Positions 6,863-9,059 of a stretch of DNA of 9,059 nucleotides are shown piece by piece. A program made the translations under genes and the position numbers. Under the pieces are notes generated by a model, which saw only the letters and a list, made by a program, of their open reading frames with translations, was not told the origin of the DNA and searched no databases. The stretch comes from a bacterium UBP2_UBA2255 (GTDB lineage Bacteria > Edwardsbacteria > AC1 > EtOH8), in contig DDXR01000012.1 of the NCBI GenBank assembly GCA_002347565.1, positions 1 through 9,059 on the forward strand, in the 5' to 3' direction. Each line of letters opens with the position of its first letter. Positions within the stretch are counted from its first letter, which is position 1.

Positions 6863-7204
6863 ATGGATAAAGTCGCATACGAGCCACCAAATTTAAAGCT
6901 GGGGGCCAAGGGCGGCAGCATCCAATACATCCCTGACGGCATGTACACAGCGGTGGAGCGCCGGACCAACGGCAATCTCAAATACAAGTACGTTTACGCC
7001 AACGGCATGCTTTTAGCCAGGATAGACAGCACCGGGCGGAAGTTTTACTGCCACCATGATGCCTTGGGTTCCATCGTGGGTGTTAGCGACAGTACGTATG
7101 CCGTGTGGAAGAGCTTCCTGTACGACGAGTTCGGCGACAGCTTGGGCGCCTGGGGCGCTACCAGCATCAACAACTACCGCTACACCGGGCAGGAATACGA
7201 CTGA
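6863..7204 (+). pseudogene. Rhs cassette 2, 5' piece of the core, cut by a premature TGA
   Basis: After 10-11 unrelated codons the sequence is Rhs core from about 6895 (KLGAKGGSIQYIPDG, YVYANGMLLARID, YRYTGQEYD), aligned to cassette 1. Cassette 1 reads TGG (Trp) at 5910-5912, whereas here the matching codon at 7202-7204 is TGA. The same frame continues to the toxin stop at 7726, so one base change, not a frameshift, breaks the gene. The fragment begins only 6 bases behind immunity gene 1, has no clear ribosome site, and enters the core more than 100 codons later than cassette 1 does. It is an orphan donor-type cassette and probably not a functional protein on its own. Confidence 0.8.
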
Positions 7205-7360
7205 ACGCCAGTAAACGCCTACAACCTGCGGGCCAGGGAGTACTACCCCAAGTTGGGGCGGTTCATGCAGAATGACCCGATAGGGGATAAGGGCGGGTGC
7301 TTGAATTGGTATGTATATGTGGCAAATAATCCGGTTAATGGTAATGACATCACCGGATTG
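6895..7360 (+). repeat. Rhs core direct repeat, copy B (matches 5606-6068)
   Basis: This is the second copy of the core segment. It contains one extra codon in the diverged middle stretch and the G-to-A change at 7204. Similarity ends at the Leu codon of NDITGL (7358-7360), exactly where the toxin tip begins. Confidence 0.9.
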
Positions 7361-7726
7361 ACATGTTGTCCGTCTGATGTATCTGCAATAAATAGTACGA
7401 TTAGTTTTCAAACCAATGCACTGAATATTATTAACACTAACTTACGTTCTGGTAATAACACTTGGTCAAATACTGGGCCAATCACAGGAACTGTTATTGC
7501 TTACACAAGCTGTTACCCACGGCCACACACTAACTTTAACGGGATCGATATAACATCCTGTCTTGGTAAGTGTGTTAAAGCTCATGAAGATGTTCATTTG
7601 AAGAACTGTGGAATATTCGGTTGGTGGGGTAATATATACAATGCATCACCAGCCGGTGAAAAAGAGGCTTATTCGGCATCATTGAAATGTTTACAGGCGG
7701 CTTTAGTCGAAGCGAGGAGTCACTGA
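7253..7726 (+). CDS. Rhs cassette 2, distal piece: core boundary plus HExxH metallopeptidase-like toxin tip
   Basis: This continues the frame of the interrupted core after the TGA at 7202-7204. The nominal start is TTG at 7253, with no clear ribosome site. The first ~36 residues are conserved Rhs boundary (GRFMQNDPIGDKGG, YVANNPVN, NDITGL). From 7361 a 121-residue tip follows with CVKAHEDVHLKNC, an HExxH zinc-binding pattern (His 7583-7585, Glu 7586-7588, His 7595-7597) bracketed by cysteines. Further on, GEKEAYSASLKC could supply a third, glutamate ligand. Similar Cys-bracketed HExxH tips occur on other Rhs/polymorphic toxins, and a zinc peptidase is the likely activity; the substrate is unknown. 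The tip is AT-rich like its partner gene, which starts two bases after the stop. With the core interrupted, the tip is probably not delivered unless recombined onto an intact Rhs gene. Confidence 0.75.
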   Translation: MGRFMQNDPIGDKGGCLNWYVYVANNPVNGNDITGLTCCPSDVSAINSTISFQTNALNIINTNLRSGNNTWSNTGPITGTVIAYTSCYPRPHTNFNGIDITSCLGKCVKAHEDVHLKNCGIFGWWGNIYNASPAGEKEAYSASLKCLQAALVEARSH

Positions 7727-7728
7727 CA

Positions 7729-8475
7729 ATGCTGTATTCGTTTCAAAAAGCAACTGAGATTTGGAGTCTTGTATTAATGACTCTAATCCCAGCCGTAATA
7801 TATTTAGTTATTTCTCGCTTATATAAAAAGAGATGGCAAGTAGAAATAAGTATAATAATAGGTATAATATGTTTTTATCTGTATTGGTCATATCTCTTTT
7901 GTAGCCTAACGATATTAAGCGGCCTACATTACCTCAGTATTGTTATCCGACAATTTGTGCTGCCGGTCGCAGCAACTACATTATTGCCGACCATAATATA
8001 TTTAGTAGGTTCCTGGTTGATAATAAAACAATGGAAATGGCTTAATGCTTTTATAATAGGCGTAATCTGCTTTGCTTTATATTATATCAGTGGTGTAATA
8101 CAGGAAGTGGGGGTGAAAGAAATGAGTGAAATCATCAGTGGTGTGGTAGGCCTGGTGGGCGTTGCCTTGGGCTATTTTTTGCAGCGCTGGACGGAGGTGT
8201 CCAACGAACAGAAGGCGATCAAAGCAGAGTTCACAGAGGCCTACAGTACAGTATACTACAGCTGTAATGTTGGCAATAAGTATTACTATCTGTCGTTGCT
8301 CCGCAGGTTTTTCCTCCGGCACCCGGAGTGTCTGACAAAGGAGGCTAACAAGGCCTTCTTCGATAAATGGCTGACAGATATTGCCGTTGAGGAGGGCATG
8401 ACCGGTGGCGGTAATGCCTGGACGAAGGAGAAGCTCACTGATTTGTATCTTGATCTGGAGAAGCTTAAGGTATAG
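7729..8475 (+). CDS. Membrane protein with duplicated helix unit, presumed immunity to the HExxH tip
   Basis: The 248-residue protein is of no family I recognise. Start choice: ATG at 7729, two bases behind the toxin stop, with GAGGAG at 7712-7717. Hydrophobic segments lie at about 11-29, 40-62, 75-97, 106-124 and 134-150. Residues 18-53 and 84-119 are an ungapped internal repeat at a constant offset of 66 residues, sharing 19 of 36 positions (both have TLxP, IYLV, IIG, ICF). The last ~100 residues are soluble and charged (KAEFTEAYSTVYYSC, ending DLEKLKV). Base use is AT-rich up to about 8100 and distinctly richer in GC after it, and an internal ATG at 8122 has its own possible ribosome site. 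The protein may therefore be a fusion, or the locus may make two products. The immunity role is inferred from position only. Confidence 0.7.
   Translation: MLYSFQKATEIWSLVLMTLIPAVIYLVISRLYKKRWQVEISIIIGIICFYLYWSYLFCSLTILSGLHYLSIVIRQFVLPVAATTLLPTIIYLVGSWLIIKQWKWLNAFIIGVICFALYYISGVIQEVGVKEMSEIISGVVGLVGVALGYFLQRWTEVSNEQKAIKAEFTEAYSTVYYSCNVGNKYYYLSLLRRFFLRHPECLTKEANKAFFDKWLTDIAVEEGMTGGGNAWTKEKLTDLYLDLEKLKV
8102..8113 (+). promoter_or_regulatory. Possible internal ribosome binding site for an ATG at 8122
   Basis: AGGAAG at 8102-8107 and GGGGG at 8109-8113 precede the in-frame ATG at 8122 by 14 and 8 bases. Starting there would give a 117-residue protein beginning MSEIISGVVGLVG with one membrane helix and a soluble domain. 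It coincides with the base-composition step inside the gene. Confidence 0.35.
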
Positions 8476-8494
8476 CCCTTTACCAACGACGAGG

Positions 8495-8513
8495 CCCCGC
8501 CTCACCAGCGGGG
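8495..8513 (+). terminator. Probable intrinsic terminator after immunity gene 2
   Basis: CCCCGC (8495-8500) pairs perfectly with GCGGGG (8508-8513) around a seven-base loop. It is followed by TATTTCTATTT, a moderately T-rich run, and lies 19 bases after the stop at 8475. The stem is short and the T-run broken, so termination may be partial. Confidence 0.5.
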
Positions 8514-8681
8514 TATTTCTATTTAACCGCTATTGGCAAAACCCAGGCTGCCGGGATTTCCTCAAACCCTATATGCTTGGTAGAGCGGCCTGCGGCAACG
8601 TTTCGAGCCAGTGGGGTGCCTATAGGAAAAAGCGTGATACACGCCCGCGAATTCGCCACACCCGGTCGGCTGCACTATTAA
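8514..8681. other. Non-coding spacer between cassettes 2 and 3
   Basis: No gene I can support. An open frame crosses 8405-8689 but mostly shadows the immunity gene and has no ribosome site or protein-like composition. The stretch contains CCTATA at 8568-8573 and TATAGG at 8621-8626 as separated inverted repeats, and TGGTAGAGC at 8578-8586, which resembles a tRNA D-arm. No complete tRNA can be folded. The next Rhs frame opens at 8682. Confidence 0.5.
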
Positions 8682-8705
8682 ACGATTGACAAGATTCATC
8701 TGAAG

Positions 8706-9059
8706 ATGTATTCTTACAACGGCCTGGGCGACCGGACCAGCCAGTATGTGCATTTATCCCGGCCCGGCACCTCGGCTCTCACCGGAACGATCAATTACTA
8801 TTACGACGGCCTTCGCAGGCTGAAGAAGGTGATAAACCCAGCCGGGATCGATGGCGGGGACTCGATCCGTTTTACCTACGACGCTGCCGGCAACCGGCTG
8901 AAGAGAATAAAAGGGCCCTCGTCATATAAGATCTACACCTATAATGCGGCCAACAACCAGATGACCTGCCAGGACCAGAGCCCGTCCCTGCCGGACCCGT
9001 ACGAATACAGCTACGACGCCAACGGCAACCTGACCCAGAGCTTTGACGAACCGGGCACC
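8706..9059 (+). CDS. Rhs cassette 3, core fragment (3' end outside window)
   Basis: From the nominal ATG at 8706 the frame is open to the window edge (118 codons). It is also open back to 8682, so the true left limit is unclear. YD-repeat sequence is evident: YSYNGLGDRT, YYYDGLRRLKKV, YDAAGNRLKR, YDANGNLTQSFDEPGT. It aligns with cassette 1 from its start at about 5247 (DGLRRL, NPAG, GGDSIR) and extends further left by about 30 codons, so it entered the core earlier. It may be another orphan cassette or the continuation of a longer Rhs gene; its tip and immunity gene would lie beyond the window. Confidence 0.8.
   Translation, partial: MYSYNGLGDRTSQYVHLSRPGTSALTGTINYYYDGLRRLKKVINPAGIDGGDSIRFTYDAAGNRLKRIKGPSSYKIYTYNAANNQMTCQDQSPSLPDPYEYSYDANGNLTQSFDEPGT
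9012..9059 (+). repeat. Core direct repeat, copy in cassette 3 (matches 5460-5507)
   Basis: Forty-eight bases identical to the cassette 1 core, running to the window end; the true repeat probably continues. Confidence 0.9.

Noticed and set aside
7202..7204. TGA read as tryptophan (alternative genetic code)
   Set aside because: Cassette 1 and other genes use TGG for Trp, and TGA ends several clear genes (2663-2665, 3775-3777, 5232-5234), so a nonsense mutation is the simpler reading.
8405..8689. 94-codon open frame over the end of immunity gene 2 and the spacer
   Set aside because: It starts inside the immunity gene in another frame, crosses the probable terminator hairpin, and has no ribosome site or protein-like pattern.
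8686..8714. Promoter-like TTGACA, 17 bases, TATTCT before cassette 3
   Set aside because: The -35 matches fully and the spacing fits, but the -10 is weak (4 of 6) and already inside the Rhs-homologous reading frame. A similar TTGACA at 5231-5236 has no -10 at all, so chance is likely.
5606..9059. Repeats as CRISPR array or insertion sequence
   Set aside because: The repeats are protein-coding Rhs core, not short evenly spaced units, and no transposase, terminal inverted repeats or target duplications are visible.

Overview
The window most likely comes from a high-GC Gram-negative bacterium of the FCB superphylum or one of its candidate phyla (Eisenbacteria- or Edwardsbacteria-like lineages are plausible). 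The evidence is exported proteins ending in FlgD-like/secretion-system C-terminal sorting domains, an Omp28-type lipoprotein, an outer-membrane beta-barrel ending in Phe, and large YD/Rhs repeat proteins. This placement is inference from protein style; there is no rRNA or marker gene. All genes read on the + strand.

Left part (1-5234, GC-rich). The tail of one exported protein (to 88) is followed by a 638-residue secreted multidomain protein (167-2083) with an N-terminal thioredoxin-like CGYC motif, a jelly-roll-like domain and a C-terminal sorting domain. After a perfect 13-bp GC-only hairpin comes a tightly coupled three-gene unit: a TlpA/ResA-like thioredoxin (CHPC), an Omp28-like lipoprotein with another thioredoxin motif (CTNC), and a DUF6029-like outer-membrane barrel carrying a C-terminal CSNGFC motif. 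The last two starts overlap the preceding stops. The shared theme looks like envelope disulfide chemistry serving secreted proteins and a barrel.

Right part (5235-9059). Directly behind the barrel gene lies a tandem array of truncated ('orphan') Rhs C-terminal cassettes. Cassette 1 has an Rhs core end and a cysteine-rich toxin tip with a phospholipase A2 active-site motif (CDMHDKCY, group XII-like), followed by a four-helix membrane protein as presumed immunity partner. Cassette 2 has a shorter piece of the same core, broken by one TGG-to-TGA change, then a tip with an HExxH zinc-metallopeptidase-like motif and a five-helix membrane protein with a clear internal duplication as presumed immunity partner. 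Cassette 3 starts near 8700 and runs off the window still inside the Rhs core. The cores are GC-rich and nearly identical in blocks, whereas tips and immunity genes are strongly AT-rich. This is the classic signature of Rhs tip exchange by recombination in the conserved core.

The most novel-looking items are the PLA2 tip with its membrane immunity candidate, the duplicated and possibly fused second immunity protein, and the way the core fragments abut the barrel operon without any 5' Rhs portion. No tRNA, rRNA, CRISPR array, transposase or integrase was found.
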